Below, piece after piece: positions 26,322 to 36,290 of a stretch of 64,000 nt of DNA; within the stretch, counting starts at the first letter, position 1, and each line of letters begins with the position of its first letter. Below the pieces are notes generated by a model that saw only the letters and a list, made by a program, of their open reading frames with translations, was not told the DNA's origin and did no database searches. The position numbers and the translations under genes are program-made. The stretch comes from Pseudonocardiales bacterium (GTDB lineage Bacteria; Actinomycetota; Actinomycetes; Mycobacteriales; Pseudonocardiaceae): contig JAFAPC010000094.1 of the NCBI GenBank assembly GCA_019247305.1, forward strand, positions 1 through 64,000. Direction: 5' to 3'.

Positions 26322-27061
26322 GTGCCGCCACGAACTCGGAGGCCGACGCCAGCGTGTTCGACGAGCTGACCTGGCAGCAGGCGCAGGAGATCATCGCGCG
26401 GTATCCGCAGCCCCGATCGGCGCTGCTGCCTCTGCTGCACCTGGTGCAGAGCGTGCAGGGGTACGTCAGCCAGGAGGGCATCGCGTTCTGTGCGCAGCTG
26501 CTGGAGATCACCACCGCCGAAGTGAGCGCGGTGGTCACCTTCTACACCATGTACAAGCGCACCCCCGGGGGTGAGCACCTAGTCAGTGTGTGCACCAACA
26601 CGCTGTGCGCGGTGTTAGGCGGCGAGGAGATCTACACTCGGCTGTGCGAGCGGCTCGGAGTCGGCCATGAGGAGACCGCGGGAGCGCCGGGCTCGCCCGG
26701 CTCGGTCACCTTGGAGCACGCCGAATGCCTGGCCGCCTGCGACCTGGCCCCGGTGCTGCAGGTGAACTACGAGTTCTACGACAACCAGACCCCGGAGTCC
26801 GCCGTGGCGTTGGTGGACGCGCTGCGCCGCGGGGAGCGGCCCGCGCCGACCCGCGGTGCGCCGCTGACCGACTGGCGCCACGCCGAGCTGCAGCTGGCCG
26901 GTTTTTTCGGGGAACCCTCCCAGCTGCGCGAGGCGGTGGATGGGCCCTCGGCGGCGCCGGAGACGCTGGCCGGCAACCGGCTCGCCGAGCAGAAGGGCTG
27001 GCAGGCTCCGGCGATGCCGGAGCAGGCCCCGCCGCTACCGACCGTTGCCGAGAAGAAGTGA
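26318..27061 (+). CDS. nuoE: NADH-quinone oxidoreductase subunit E
   Basis: 247 residues. [2Fe-2S] ligands of cluster N1a: [13 protein letters not shown] and [19 protein letters not shown]-terminal extension after about residue 180 ([18 protein letters not shown]) is usual in actinobacteria. It binds NuoF in the NADH-dehydrogenase module. Separated from nuoF by 29 bases containing AGGAGGAG. Confidence 0.95.
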   Translation: MSAATNSEADASVFDELTWQQAQEIIARYPQPRSALLPLLHLVQSVQGYVSQEGIAFCAQLLEITTAEVSAVVTFYTMYKRTPGGEHLVSVCTNTLCAVLGGEEIYTRLCERLGVGHEETAGAPGSPGSVTLEHAECLAACDLAPVLQVNYEFYDNQTPESAVALVDALRRGERPAPTRGAPLTDWRHAELQLAGFFGEPSQLREAVDGPSAAPETLAGNRLAEQKGWQAPAMPEQAPPLPTVAEKK

Positions 27062-27090
27062 CCAATGCCGATGTGCGAGCAGGAGGAGCG

Positions 27091-28428
27091 GTGACCGAGC
27101 GGACGCTCACGCCGGTGGTAACCGGACGCTGGGGCTCGCCCACGTCGTGGACTCTCGACACCTACACCCAGCTTGAGGGCTACACCGCGCTGCGCACCGC
27201 GCTGGCCGCCGATCCCGATCAGCTGATCCAGCTGGTCAAGGACTCGGGCCTGCGGGGACGGGGCGGAGCCGGCTTTCCCGCCGGCCTGAAGTGGAGCTTC
27301 ATCCCGCAGCCCAAACCGGGCGAGCAGGCTACCGGGGCGGCGGCCAAACCCAAGTACCTGGTAGTCAACGCGGACGAGGGCGAGCCGGGCACCTGTAAGG
27401 ACGTGCCGCTGATGATGGCCGACCCGCACTCGCTGATCGAAGGCTGCATCATCACCAGCTACGCGATCCGGGCGCATGAGTGCTACATCTACGTCCGCGG
27501 TGAGATGCTGCACTGCAACCGCCGGCTGCACCAGGCCGTCGCCGAGGCCTACCAGGCCGGTTACCTGGGCAAAGACATTCTCGGCTCCGGGTTCGACCTC
27601 GATGTCATCATTCACGCCGGCGCGGGCGCCTACATCTGCGGGGAGGAGACCGCGCTGCTCGACTCGCTGGAGGGCCGGCGTGGCCAGCCCCGGCTCAAGC
27701 CGCCGTTCCCGGCCACCTCCGGGCTCTACGCCGCACCCACCGTGGTGAACAACGTCGAGACCATCTGCAGTGTGCCCTACATCGTCAACGGCGGGTCGGA
27801 CTGGTTCCGCCAGATGGGTACCGAAAAATCCCCCGGCCCGAAGATTTATTCGATCTCCGGGCACGTGCAGCGGCCGGGGCAGTACGAGGCCGGCCTGGGC
27901 ATCACGCTGCGCGAGTTGCTGGACATGGCCGGGGGGATGAAGGGCGGGGAGCTGAAGTTCTGGACGCCAGGCGGGTCGTCCACCCCGCTGCTGACCGCCG
28001 AGCACCTGGACATCCCGCTGGACTTCGAGGGTGCCGCGGCGGCCGGCTCCATGCTGGGCACCACCGCGATCATGGTCTTCAACACGAGCGTGAGCGTGCC
28101 GTGGGCGGTGATGAAATGGACCGAGTTCTATGAGCACGAGTCCTGCGGTAAGTGCACGCCGTGCCGGGAGGGCGTCTACTGGCTGGCCCAGATCCTGCAG
28201 CGAATGCTGCGCCGGGAGGGCACCCCAACCGATGTGGAGACGATGCTGGACGTCTGCGACAACATCCTGGGCCGGTCGTTCTGCGCGCTCGGGGACGGCG
28301 CAGCCAGCCCCATCATGAGTGGCATCAAGTACTTCCGGCAGGAGTTCCTGGACCTGTGCGCCGAACAACCCGACCAACCCGGCCTCGGCAGCCAGGGCAG
28401 GTTGACGTTAGTGGAGTCGCACCGATGA
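27091..28428 (+). CDS. nuoF: NADH-quinone oxidoreductase subunit F
   Basis: 445 residues from GTG 27091. NADH- and FMN-binding motifs [16 protein letters not shown] and [15 protein letters not shown], and the N3 cluster motif [12 protein letters not shown]. It accepts electrons from NADH. Its stop overlaps the nuoG ATG (ATGA). Confidence 0.95.
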   Translation: MTERTLTPVVTGRWGSPTSWTLDTYTQLEGYTALRTALAADPDQLIQLVKDSGLRGRGGAGFPAGLKWSFIPQPKPGEQATGAAAKPKYLVVNADEGEPGTCKDVPLMMADPHSLIEGCIITSYAIRAHECYIYVRGEMLHCNRRLHQAVAEAYQAGYLGKDILGSGFDLDVIIHAGAGAYICGEETALLDSLEGRRGQPRLKPPFPATSGLYAAPTVVNNVETICSVPYIVNGGSDWFRQMGTEKSPGPKIYSISGHVQRPGQYEAGLGITLRELLDMAGGMKGGELKFWTPGGSSTPLLTAEHLDIPLDFEGAAAAGSMLGTTAIMVFNTSVSVPWAVMKWTEFYEHESCGKCTPCREGVYWLAQILQRMLRREGTPTDVETMLDVCDNILGRSFCALGDGAASPIMSGIKYFRQEFLDLCAEQPDQPGLGSQGRLTLVESHR

Positions 28429-30944
28429 CGCTGGCAGCGCAGGCCGCCACACCGCCCGGCGCAGGCCCGGACCCGCGGCCCGTCCCGGAGGGGCACGTGC
28501 GGCTGACCATTGACGGCCGCCAGGTCGACGCACCCCGCGGCGAGCTGGTGATCCGTACCTGCGAGCGGCTGGGCACCATCGTGCCGCGGTTCTGTGACCA
28601 CCCGCTGCTCGAGCCGGCCGGTGCCTGCCGGCAGTGCCTGGTCGAGGTGGAGATGGGCGGACGCCCGATGCCCAAGCCGCAGGCCAGCTGCACCCTGACC
28701 GTGGCCGAGGGCATGGTAGTGAAGACCCAGCACACCTCAGCGGTGGCGGACAAGGCGCAGCAAGGTGTCATGGAGCTGCTGCTGATCAACCACCCGCTGG
28801 ACTGCCCGATCTGCGACAAGGGCGGCGAGTGCCCCCTGCAGAACCAGGCGTTATCCAACGGCCGGGCAGACTCCCGGTTCACCGACACCAAGCGGACCTT
28901 CGCCAAACCGATCCCGATCTCTACCCAGGTGCTGCTGGACCGCGAGCGCTGCGTGCTCTGCCAGCGCTGCACCCGGTTCTCCGAGCAGATCGCCGGGGAC
29001 GCGTTCATCGAGATGTTCGAACGCAGCGCGCAGCAGCAGGTCGCCGTGGCCGCCGATCAGCCCTTCCAGTCTTACTTCTCCGGCAACACCATCCAGATCT
29101 GCCCGGTCGGGGCGCTGACCAGCGCCGCCTACCGGTTCCGGTCCCGGCCCTTTGATCTGGTCTCCACCCGCGGAGTGTGTGAACACTGCGCCAGCGGCTG
29201 CGCGCTGCGCACCGACTGGCGGCGCGGTATCGTGCTGCGCCGCCTGGCCGGTCATGACCCGCAGGTCAACGAGGAGTGGAACTGCGACAAGGGCCGCTTC
29301 GCCTTCACCTACGCCAGCGCCGCAGATCGGATCACCCAACCGCTGCTGCGGGATTCTTCCGGTGAGCTCACGCCGGCGTCGTGGACCGCGGCGCTGCAGG
29401 CAGCAGCCACCGGGTTGCTGGCCGCCCGGGATCGCGGTGTCGGGGTCCTCACCGGCGGTCGGCTGACCGTGGAGGACGCCTACGCCTACGCGAAGTTCGC
29501 CCGCCTCGCGCTGGCCACCAACGACATCGACTTCCGGGCCCGACCGCACTCGGCCGAAGAGCTGGACTTCCTCGCCGCCCACGTGGTCGGCCGCAGCCCG
29601 GACACCGGAGGCGTGACCTACGACGAGCTGTCCGCCGCCCCCGCAGCGCTCTGCGTGGCTTTCGAACCCGAGGAAGAGTCACCGATCGTGTACCTGCGGC
29701 TGCGCCGCGCCGCCCGGGACCGCCACATGCCGGTGTGGCACCTCGGCCAGTTCACCACCCCCGCGGTGCGCCGGACCTTCGGCACCCTGCTGCGTGTCGT
29801 ACCCGGCGCTGAGCCCGACGCCCTGGACACCCTGGCGGGCCCCGTGCGCGAGGCGTTGGGTGCGCCGGGAGCGGTGCTGCTGGTCGGTGAGCGCGCCGCC
29901 GAGGTCCCCGGGCTGTACTCCGCGGTGGCCCGGCTGGCCGCGGCGACCGGTGCCCGAATCGCCTGGATCCCACGACGGGCCGGCGAGCGGGGCGCCGTGG
30001 CCGCCGGGGCGCTGCCCACGCTGCTCCCCGGCGGCCGGCCGGTCACCGATCCGAGCGCCCGCGCCGAGGTCGAGCGCGCCTGGGGCGTGTCGCTGCCGAG
30101 CCGGCCCGGGCGGGACACCGCGGGGATCCTCGCCGCCGCGGCGGCGGGGCAGCTGGGTGGGCTGGTCATCGGTGGTGTGGATCCCGCCGACCTACCAGAC
30201 CCGGCCCTAGCCGAACAAGCGCTGAACCGGGCCGGCTTCGTGGTGAGCCTGGAGCTGCGGCTCTCGGCGGTGACGAGGGCGGCGAACGTCGTGCTGCCGA
30301 TCGCCTCCGCGCTGGAAAAAGCCGGCAGCTACCTCGACTGGGAGGGTCGGCGCCGGGAGTTCACCACCACGCTCAGCTTCGGGACCGGGCATGGGCAGGC
30401 GCTGCGCGCGGGCTTGCCGGACTGCCGCGTGCTGGACAGTCTCGCCGTGGAGATGGACGTCGATTTGTTCACCCAGACTCCCGCCGCGGCCTGGGCCGGT
30501 TTCGCCGCGCTCGGCAGCTACCGTGAGCTGAGCTGGGAGTCCCCGCAGGTTCCCGCCGCGCCGATGCCGGAGCCCGGCGCGGGGCAAGCCGTGCTGGCTA
30601 CCTGGCGCCGGCTGCTGGACAACGGGTCACTGCAGGACGGCGAGCCGCACCTGGCCGGCACCGCCCGGGCCGCGCTCGCTCTGCTCTCCGAGGACAGCGC
30701 GGCCCATCTCGGCGTGCGCCTCGGACACCCGGTCACGGTGTCCACGCAGCGGGGTTCGGTGACGTTGCCCGCCGCAGCCGCCGATCTGCCCCCGGGTGTG
30801 GTGTGGGTGCCGGGTAACTCGGGACCCGCGACCCTGCGGAGCAGCCTCGGTGCTGGACACGGCAGCGTGGTCACCGTGCGCAGCGGGGACGCCGCGGTGA
30901 CCGACAACCCGATCTCCACCCCGACCCGGGGAGGCACGCCATGA
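28425..30944 (+). CDS. nuoG: NADH-quinone oxidoreductase subunit G
   Basis: 839 residues. N-terminal Fe-S ligands: [49 protein letters not shown] and [19 protein letters not shown] plus EWNCDKGRF give the extra N7-type cluster found in some bacteria. A molybdopterin-oxidoreductase-like domain without an evident cofactor role follows. The stop overlaps the nuoH ATG. Confidence 0.95.
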   Translation: MTLAAQAATPPGAGPDPRPVPEGHVRLTIDGRQVDAPRGELVIRTCERLGTIVPRFCDHPLLEPAGACRQCLVEVEMGGRPMPKPQASCTLTVAEGMVVKTQHTSAVADKAQQGVMELLLINHPLDCPICDKGGECPLQNQALSNGRADSRFTDTKRTFAKPIPISTQVLLDRERCVLCQRCTRFSEQIAGDAFIEMFERSAQQQVAVAADQPFQSYFSGNTIQICPVGALTSAAYRFRSRPFDLVSTRGVCEHCASGCALRTDWRRGIVLRRLAGHDPQVNEEWNCDKGRFAFTYASAADRITQPLLRDSSGELTPASWTAALQAAATGLLAARDRGVGVLTGGRLTVEDAYAYAKFARLALATNDIDFRARPHSAEELDFLAAHVVGRSPDTGGVTYDELSAAPAALCVAFEPEEESPIVYLRLRRAARDRHMPVWHLGQFTTPAVRRTFGTLLRVVPGAEPDALDTLAGPVREALGAPGAVLLVGERAAEVPGLYSAVARLAAATGARIAWIPRRAGERGAVAAGALPTLLPGGRPVTDPSARAEVERAWGVSLPSRPGRDTAGILAAAAAGQLGGLVIGGVDPADLPDPALAEQALNRAGFVVSLELRLSAVTRAANVVLPIASALEKAGSYLDWEGRRREFTTTLSFGTGHGQALRAGLPDCRVLDSLAVEMDVDLFTQTPAAAWAGFAALGSYRELSWESPQVPAAPMPEPGAGQAVLATWRRLLDNGSLQDGEPHLAGTARAALALLSEDSAAHLGVRLGHPVTVSTQRGSVTLPAAAADLPPGVVWVPGNSGPATLRSSLGAGHGSVVTVRSGDAAVTDNPISTPTRGGTP

Positions 30945-32245
30945 CGCCCACCGGGGCACTGCTGGCCACCAACCCGCTGTGGCTCACCGTCCTGAAAGTC
31001 ATTGTGATCTTCGCGTTCCTCATGGTCATGACGTTGTTCATGATCTGGATGGAGCGGCGGGTGGTCGGGCGCATGCAGCACCGTCTCGGTCCCAACCGGG
31101 TGGGGCCCTTCGGGCTGCTGCAGTCCCTGGCTGACGGGCTCAAGCTGGCGTTCAAGGAGGACATCCAGCCGGTGCTGGCTGATCGTTGGGTGTACGTGCT
31201 GGCCCCGGTGATCTCCACGATCACCGCGTTCACCGCGTTCGCCGTGATCCCGCTCGGCGGCCAGGTGTCCATCTTCGGGCAGCAAACCGTCCTGCAGGTC
31301 GCCGACCTGCCGGTCGGGGTGCTCGTGGTGCTGGCCTGCTCGTCGCTGGGGGTCTACGGGATTGTACTGTCCGGCTGGTCCTCAGGCTCGCCCTACCCGC
31401 TGCTGGGTTCCCTGCGCTCCGCCGCCCAGGTGATCTCCTACGAGATCGCCCTCGGTATGTCCATCGTCGCGGTGATCCTGTACTCGGGCTCGCTGTCCAC
31501 CGCCGACATCGTGGCTGCCCAGACGCGCCAGTGGTGGTTTGTGTTCCTGCTATTCCCCAGCTTCGTGGTGTTCTGCGTGTCGATGGTGGGGGAGACCAAC
31601 CGCGCGCCCTTCGACCTGCCCGAAGCGGAATCGGAGCTAGTCGGTGGTTTTCACACTGAGTACTCCTCCCTGAAGTTCGCGCTGTTCTTCCTCGCCGAGT
31701 ACGTCAACATGGTCACCGTCTCGGCGATGGCGACCACGCTGTTCCTCGGCGGCTGGCACGCTCCCTGGCCGCTGGCCGGGGGAGTGGCCGACCGTGGCTG
31801 GTGGGGTTTGCTGTGGTTCCTCAGCAAGCTGTTGGTCTTCCTGTTCGTGTTCATTTGGCTGCGCGGCACCCTGCCTCGGCTGCGCTACGACCAGTTCATG
31901 GCGCTGGGCTGGAAGCTGCTGGTGCCGGGCAGCCTGGTGTGGATCGTGCTGGTCTCCGGCGCTCGCGCGTTGCGCAGCGCCGCCGTCACTCCCCGCGAGG
32001 TGCTGGTGGTGGGTGGCATCGTGCTGGTCATGTTGCTGGTCGTCGCGTTCCTGCTGCCCCAGCACGGCCCAGCGCAGCCGGATCCCGGGCAGCCGGGGGC
32101 AGCCGGGGGCAGCCGGGAGGTGCCCAGCGCCGGCTCGGACTACCCATTGCCCCCACTGGACCTGGTGATACCGGCCCCGCCGCCCCGGCGCGCCCCCGTG
32201 AGCCTCCCAGCGGGAAGGAAGGAGAACGGCCATGGGACTGCTTGA
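30941..32245 (+). CDS. nuoH: NADH-quinone oxidoreductase subunit H
   Basis: 434 residues, eight or more membrane helices. Conserved [31 protein letters not shown] and [19 protein letters not shown] line the quinone tunnel. The C-terminal 60 residues are a Pro/Gly-rich tail encoded partly by a short direct repeat (PGAAGG). It overlaps nuoI by 14 bases. Confidence 0.95.
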   Translation: MTPTGALLATNPLWLTVLKVIVIFAFLMVMTLFMIWMERRVVGRMQHRLGPNRVGPFGLLQSLADGLKLAFKEDIQPVLADRWVYVLAPVISTITAFTAFAVIPLGGQVSIFGQQTVLQVADLPVGVLVVLACSSLGVYGIVLSGWSSGSPYPLLGSLRSAAQVISYEIALGMSIVAVILYSGSLSTADIVAAQTRQWWFVFLLFPSFVVFCVSMVGETNRAPFDLPEAESELVGGFHTEYSSLKFALFFLAEYVNMVTVSAMATTLFLGGWHAPWPLAGGVADRGWWGLLWFLSKLLVFLFVFIWLRGTLPRLRYDQFMALGWKLLVPGSLVWIVLVSGARALRSAAVTPREVLVVGGIVLVMLLVVAFLLPQHGPAQPDPGQPGAAGGSREVPSAGSDYPLPPLDLVIPAPPPRRAPVSLPAGRKENGHGTA

Positions 32246-32774
32246 TCCGGTCAAGGGGTTCGGCGTCACCTTCTCGACGATGTTCCGCAAGGTCGTGACC
32301 GAGGAGTACCCCGAGGTCAAAAAAATCACCGCACCGCGGTACCACGGCCGCCACCAGCTCAACCGGCACCCGGACGGGCTGGAGAAATGCGTGGGGTGCG
32401 AGCTGTGCGCCTGGGCCTGCCCAGCGGACGCGATCTACGTCGAGGGCGCGGACAACACCGAGGAAGCCCGCTACTCCCCCGGAGAGCGCTACGGTGTGAT
32501 CTACCAGATCAACTACCTGCGGTGCATCGGCTGTGGGCTGTGCATCGAGGCCTGCCCGACCCGCGCGTTGACCATGACCAACGAGTACGAGGTGGCCGAC
32601 GACAACCGCCAGGACCTCATCTACACCAAAGAGGACCTGCTGGCGCCGCTGCTGCCCGGGATGGAGCAACCCCCGCACCCGATGCGGCTGGGCGAGTCCG
32701 AGCAGGACTACTACGTGCAAGGCCCGACGTTGGATCGGTCGGGGTCGGGTGCGGTGGGCGAGGAGCACCGGTGA
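32232..32774 (+). CDS. nuoI: NADH-quinone oxidoreductase subunit I
   Basis: 180 residues. Two ferredoxin-type 4Fe-4S motifs, [20 protein letters not shown] and [16 protein letters not shown], carry clusters N6a and N6b. ATG 32232 has GGAAGGAAGG upstream. The stop overlaps the nuoJ GTG. Confidence 0.95.
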   Translation: MGLLDPVKGFGVTFSTMFRKVVTEEYPEVKKITAPRYHGRHQLNRHPDGLEKCVGCELCAWACPADAIYVEGADNTEEARYSPGERYGVIYQINYLRCIGCGLCIEACPTRALTMTNEYEVADDNRQDLIYTKEDLLAPLLPGMEQPPHPMRLGESEQDYYVQGPTLDRSGSGAVGEEHR

Positions 32775-33604
32775 CCCCCATGGACACTATTGGTCTCGGG
32801 GAGACCATCACGTTCTGGATCCTGGGTCCGCTCGCTCTGGCCGGAGGGCTGGGCATGGTGTTCGCCCGCAACGCGGTGCACTCGGCGCTGTGGCTGGCGC
32901 AGACCATGCTGTGCCTAGGCGCGCTGTACCTGGTGCAACAAGCGCCGTTTCTGGGGTTCGTTCAGATCATCGTCTACACCGGCGCGATCATGATGCTGTT
33001 CTTGTTCGTGCTCATGCTGGTGGGCCGGCAAAGCGCCGACTCGGTGGTGGAGGTGCTGCGCGGACAGCGGGTCGCCGCCGCACTAGGCGGAATCGGCCTG
33101 GCCGTGCTGCTGGTGGGGATGCTGGGCCGGGCCTTCGCCGGGGTTCCTGCGGTGGGGTTGGCCGGAGTCAACAGCGCCGGTGGTGGCAACGTCGCCAATC
33201 TCGGCCGAGTGCTCTACACCGACTATCTGTTCCCCTTCGAGCTCACCTCAGCACTGCTGATCACCGCCGCCCTCGGCGCGATGGTGCTCGCCTTCACCGA
33301 GCGCGGCAAGCAGGGCAGACTCACCCAGCGGGAGCGGGTAGAGGCCCGGCTGCGCAGCGGCCGTCCCTCTCCGCTGCCCGGCCCGGGCGTGTTCGCCACC
33401 ATGAACTCGGTGGCCACTCCGGCTCTGCTGCCCGATGGCTCACCAGCCCCCGAGTCGCGCTCCGCCCTGCTGGAATCCACCGCCCCCGACCGCCTGGAAC
33501 GCGACGTGCGCAGTGTTGCTGGCGCCGGTCTCGATCCTCCTCGACGCGCCCTGCCCGAGCCCGAGCAGGTGCCATCCACCCCAGCGGAGCCGGAGGGCCG
33601 GTGA
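32771..33604 (+). CDS. nuoJ: NADH-quinone oxidoreductase subunit J
   Basis: 277 residues. Five membrane helices in the first 180 residues, with [20 protein letters not shown] as the conserved third helix. A hydrophilic C-terminal extension of about 90 residues ([20 protein letters not shown]) is common in actinobacteria. One base after its stop, nuoK begins. Confidence 0.95.
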   Translation: MTPMDTIGLGETITFWILGPLALAGGLGMVFARNAVHSALWLAQTMLCLGALYLVQQAPFLGFVQIIVYTGAIMMLFLFVLMLVGRQSADSVVEVLRGQRVAAALGGIGLAVLLVGMLGRAFAGVPAVGLAGVNSAGGGNVANLGRVLYTDYLFPFELTSALLITAALGAMVLAFTERGKQGRLTQRERVEARLRSGRPSPLPGPGVFATMNSVATPALLPDGSPAPESRSALLESTAPDRLERDVRSVAGAGLDPPRRALPEPEQVPSTPAEPEGR

Positions 33605-33605
33605 G

Positions 33606-33905
33606 GTGACCCCGACGTACTATCTGCTGCTGTCCGCACTGCTGTTCACCATCGGCGCCACCGGTGTGCTGGTACGCCGCAACGCGGTCGTGGTATTCAT
33701 GTGCATCGAGCTGATGCTCAACGCGGTGAACCTGACCCTGATCACCTTTGCCAGGATCAACGGCACGCTGGACGGGCAGATCATGGCGTTCTTCGTGATG
33801 GTCGTGGCCGCCGCCGAGGTTGTCGTGGGCCTGGCCATCATCATGGCAATCTTCAAAACCCGCCGCTCGGCCTCAGTCGACGACGCCAACCTCCTCAAGT
33901 ACTGA
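33606..33905 (+). CDS. nuoK: NADH-quinone oxidoreductase subunit K, last nuo gene here
   Basis: 99 residues, three membrane helices with the conserved buried glutamates in [16 protein letters not shown] and [12 protein letters not shown]. In other actinobacteria nuoL follows directly. Here the next genes are a toxin-antitoxin pair on the other strand, so the proton-pumping subunits L, M and N are not encoded beside it. Confidence 0.95.
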   Translation: MTPTYYLLLSALLFTIGATGVLVRRNAVVVFMCIELMLNAVNLTLITFARINGTLDGQIMAFFVMVVAAAEVVVGLAIIMAIFKTRRSASVDDANLLKY

Positions 33906-34011
33906 GGTGCATCCCGCTTTAGTCGCCTGACTCGCGCTGCGATCTCGCTGGCACTGAGCCAGTCGTCGGCCTGGACCCGGAGCACCCGAGCGCCGATGCC
34001 AGCCTCCTCGA

Positions 34012-34326
34012 CTAGGCGACCTCGCTGGCGGCAGCCAGCCGCCGGAGGCGGTCGGCGTCAGCGGCGAGGCGCTCGATTCCCTCCCGCAAGGACATGCCCT
34101 GCTCACTGGCCAATCCCTGCAGCACCCACCCCCGAATCAGCGCACCCACCGGTACCCCCGCCCGCGCTGCAACCTCCTCAATCGCGGCAAACGCCTCGGC
34201 CGGCAGTCGCACCGACTGCACCACGGAACGGCCACGCCGCTCGCCCGTGACGTGCTCCGGCAATGGCTCGTCCCGGGTGGCCTCTGACTCAGCCTGCGCC
34301 CTCTCGACTTCCTGCTTCGCGTCCAT
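34012..34326 (-). CDS. RHH-type antitoxin (BrnA-like) of a toxin-antitoxin pair
   Basis: 104 residues from ATG 34326, which shares one base with the toxin stop. SVVQSVRLPAEAFAAIEEVA and RAGVPVGALIRGWVLQGLA form a ribbon-helix-helix-like domain after an acidic N-terminus. It would repress the operon and neutralise the toxin. Confidence 0.65.
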   Translation of the reverse strand: MDAKQEVERAQAESEATRDEPLPEHVTGERRGRSVVQSVRLPAEAFAAIEEVAARAGVPVGALIRGWVLQGLASEQGMSLREGIERLAADADRLRRLAAASEVA

Positions 34327-34607
34327 CACTGCGCCTCCCGATAACGCCGCTGATCCGCCGGATTGGACTCCCAACCATTCGCCCCGTAGTGGGTCTCCTC
34401 ACCCTGGTGGACCAAGATGACGGTGAGAATCGCCCGCCGGCTGTGGCTATAACCGATCACCCGAACACTGCGGTTTGACCGGCTAGCCGGGTCTGGGTCA
34501 AACCAGACAGCATCAATGTCATTGACAGCCTCATCAGCCTCCGCGGTGGCCACCTTGTGGTTGTCCCACATGTGCTGCGCGCCGTAGGTCCAGTCAGCAC
34601 CCGACAC
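34326..34607 (-). CDS. BrnT-like toxin
   Basis: 93 residues, GTG start. AVWFDPDPASRSNRSVRVIG and SRRAILTVILVHQ resemble the BrnT fold (RelE-like ribonuclease). Toxin-first gene order matches BrnT-BrnA. It sits directly downstream of the nuo break. Confidence 0.65.
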   Translation of the reverse strand: MSGADWTYGAQHMWDNHKVATAEADEAVNDIDAVWFDPDPASRSNRSVRVIGYSHSRRAILTVILVHQGEETHYGANGWESNPADQRRYREAQ

Positions 34608-35090
34608 AACTACAAGTCTACTACATCAGACCCCACATTGGATGGCGGCACCCGCCCCTTCGGAAGCGAGCGTGCAGGTTTGGATCCTGCCCGGGGCACT
34701 ACAGACCTTGTATTTCCTCAAGTCAACCCAGGTCCTATACGGAAACGCCAGGCTTGGCCGAACGTGAGCCCCTCAGTTCAGATCAGTTCCAGTTGGTGGT
34801 ATCCTCCCGGGTCCTGCACATCGCTGGCCAACGCAGGTCGCGCCGGTAGTCGTCCAGGGTTCGGCTGCTGTAGCGAGCGAGGAACGCCGCTGCCAGCTGC
34901 GCCTCATCGGCTTGGAGCGGACGTTGTCGACGGAAGGTTGTTCCTAAGCGCTGACGATTCTCAGATTGGGCCCGCGTTCTGGTCGGTTGCTGCGATGCCG
35001 CATGACACTGGCATGCTCGATGTGATGGCCTCGTACGAGGCTGTGTCGATCAGAGTGGGCTCGACGCCGTGCGTCCCAATGAGAGGCAGT
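34608..35090. other. Gene-poor region with integrase remnant upstream of the ATPase operon
   Basis: About 480 bases. Apart from the integrase fragment on the minus strand (34783-34980) no gene is convincing. The + strand upstream of ATG 35091 is open but not protein-like. Promoter of the ATPase operon presumably lies at its right end. Confidence 0.5.
34783..34980 (-). pseudogene. N-terminal fragment of a tyrosine recombinase/integrase
   Basis: Reads RPLQADEAQLAAAFLARYSS followed by RTLDDYRRDLRW and a stop at 34783. This matches the SAM-like N-terminal DNA-binding domain of phage-type integrases (AxFLARYxxRTLxxYRxDLR). The catalytic domain is absent. It marks an old integration event beside the nuo break. 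Confidence 0.6.
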
Positions 35091-36290
35091 ATGTTGTCCG
35101 AAGCCTTGGAGCCGGTGAACCCCTTCCACGAAGGGGCGGCCGGCAAGTATTTCGTCGGCCGGGATGATCAGCTCAAGCGCTTCACCCGCGCCCTCACCGC
35201 TCTCCGCAAGGCTGAGCCCGCCCATCTCTACGTCGCTGGCGTCAACGGCCGCGGCAAGACCTCGTGCCTCGAGAAGCTCGTCGAGATGGCCCGGGAGAGC
35301 GACATCTTGGCGGTCAGGGTTGCACTAGACGGCGGTGTGCGCGCGCAGCAGCAGATCCTGGCCATGTTCGAGAAGCTGCTCCGCAAGGTCGACGAGATCC
35401 ATAAGGAAATGGCCGGTGCGCCCCGTCTCATCGCCGAGTGGAAGCAGTCGAGCGGCTCGCCGTTCCATCTGCCCGGTTCCGGGCGGCTGCAGAACGACCA
35501 TTTGTTGCAGGACCTTACCCATGTCAGAGACGTCATCGCCGAGCTGGGTTTCCGGCATCTCGTCCTGTGCATTGACGAGGGCGAGCGGATCGAGCCGTAC
35601 GCACTATCGGCGCTGAAGAACGCGCTGCTGGAGCTCAAGGAGTACCTTGTCGTGCTCTCGGTCCGGCTAGCCGAGGACCACGGGGATCCGGTACGGGCAG
35701 GCAAGCTGAAGCTGGAGGAGATCGCCGCGGCCGCCGATCGGGATCTGGGGGCAGCTCGCCTCTTCGTCGGCGGGGTCGGGCTGGGCTCATTCACAGCCGA
35801 GCAGGCGCGGTACTGCATCACACGCCGCCTGGAGGACAACGCCATCCGTTTCGATGACGCGGTGATCGACCTCATCGTCCGCGTGGCGGAGGGACTTCCC
35901 GACCGGATCATCTCCTATGCCCACCAGGTGTATGACCGGACTGAGGCCGCCGAGACCGACATCGCGACCGTGGAGATCTTCCGTCAAACCTTTGTCGCCC
36001 TGCACAAGCTCGAACTCGACGAGGCCAATGCGCTGTCCGCACAGTCGACGAGCTCCGATCGCCGGACACTGCGTGAGCTGGCCCGGCACGATGTACCGCT
36101 TACCCCACTGGACCTGGCGAGGAAGCTTTATGCCGACGCCTCGGCGGACGTGCTGGAGCCGGTGGCAGATGCGCTCAGGGGTGTGCTGGATAGGGTCGGC
36201 GACACTTTCTGTGTGAGTACCGATGGGCGCTACCTGGTCCCCGACCCCGTCCGCCGATATGCCCTAGAGATCTCGATGGAGCCGGAATGA
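35091..36290 (+). CDS. AAA/STAND-type ATPase, first gene of an uncharacterised three-gene operon
   Basis: 399 residues from ATG 35091 (GAGAGG upstream; ATG 35079 and 35025 are alternatives). ORC/AAA-like entry NPFHEGAAGKYFVGRDDQLK, Walker A GVNGRGKTS (about residue 49), Walker B LVLCIDEGE, a sensor-like LVVLSVRLAED, and an Arg-rich lid domain with a winged-helix-like C-terminus (LTPLDLARKLYADASADVLE). The stop overlaps the next ATG (ATGA). An NTP-driven switch or regulator is likely; no specific function is known. Confidence 0.75.
   Translation: MLSEALEPVNPFHEGAAGKYFVGRDDQLKRFTRALTALRKAEPAHLYVAGVNGRGKTSCLEKLVEMARESDILAVRVALDGGVRAQQQILAMFEKLLRKVDEIHKEMAGAPRLIAEWKQSSGSPFHLPGSGRLQNDHLLQDLTHVRDVIAELGFRHLVLCIDEGERIEPYALSALKNALLELKEYLVVLSVRLAEDHGDPVRAGKLKLEEIAAAADRDLGAARLFVGGVGLGSFTAEQARYCITRRLEDNAIRFDDAVIDLIVRVAEGLPDRIISYAHQVYDRTEAAETDIATVEIFRQTFVALHKLELDEANALSAQSTSSDRRTLRELARHDVPLTPLDLARKLYADASADVLEPVADALRGVLDRVGDTFCVSTDGRYLVPDPVRRYALEISMEPE

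Noticed and set aside
26776-28377. Long minus-strand open frame of 533 codons opposite nuoF
   Set aside because: It is the antisense of a strongly conserved gene, with the His/Gly/Arg-rich composition typical of high-GC shadow frames.
33906-34011. Minus-strand fragment LRVQADDWLSASEIAARVRR after nuoK
   Set aside because: Protein-like but too short to assign; no start in frame and it runs into nuoK antisense. May be the tail of another lost gene.
34655-34705. tRNA-like T-arm (GCAGGTTTGGATCCTGC followed by CCGGGGCAC), possible attachment site
   Set aside because: No matching acceptor, D-arm or anticodon stem upstream and no second copy found; could be chance, although it lies near the integrase remnant.
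35091-36290. Assigning the ATPase as a replication initiator (ORC/Cdc6)
   Set aside because: Only the generic AAA motifs match; bacterial origin and operon partners do not fit.
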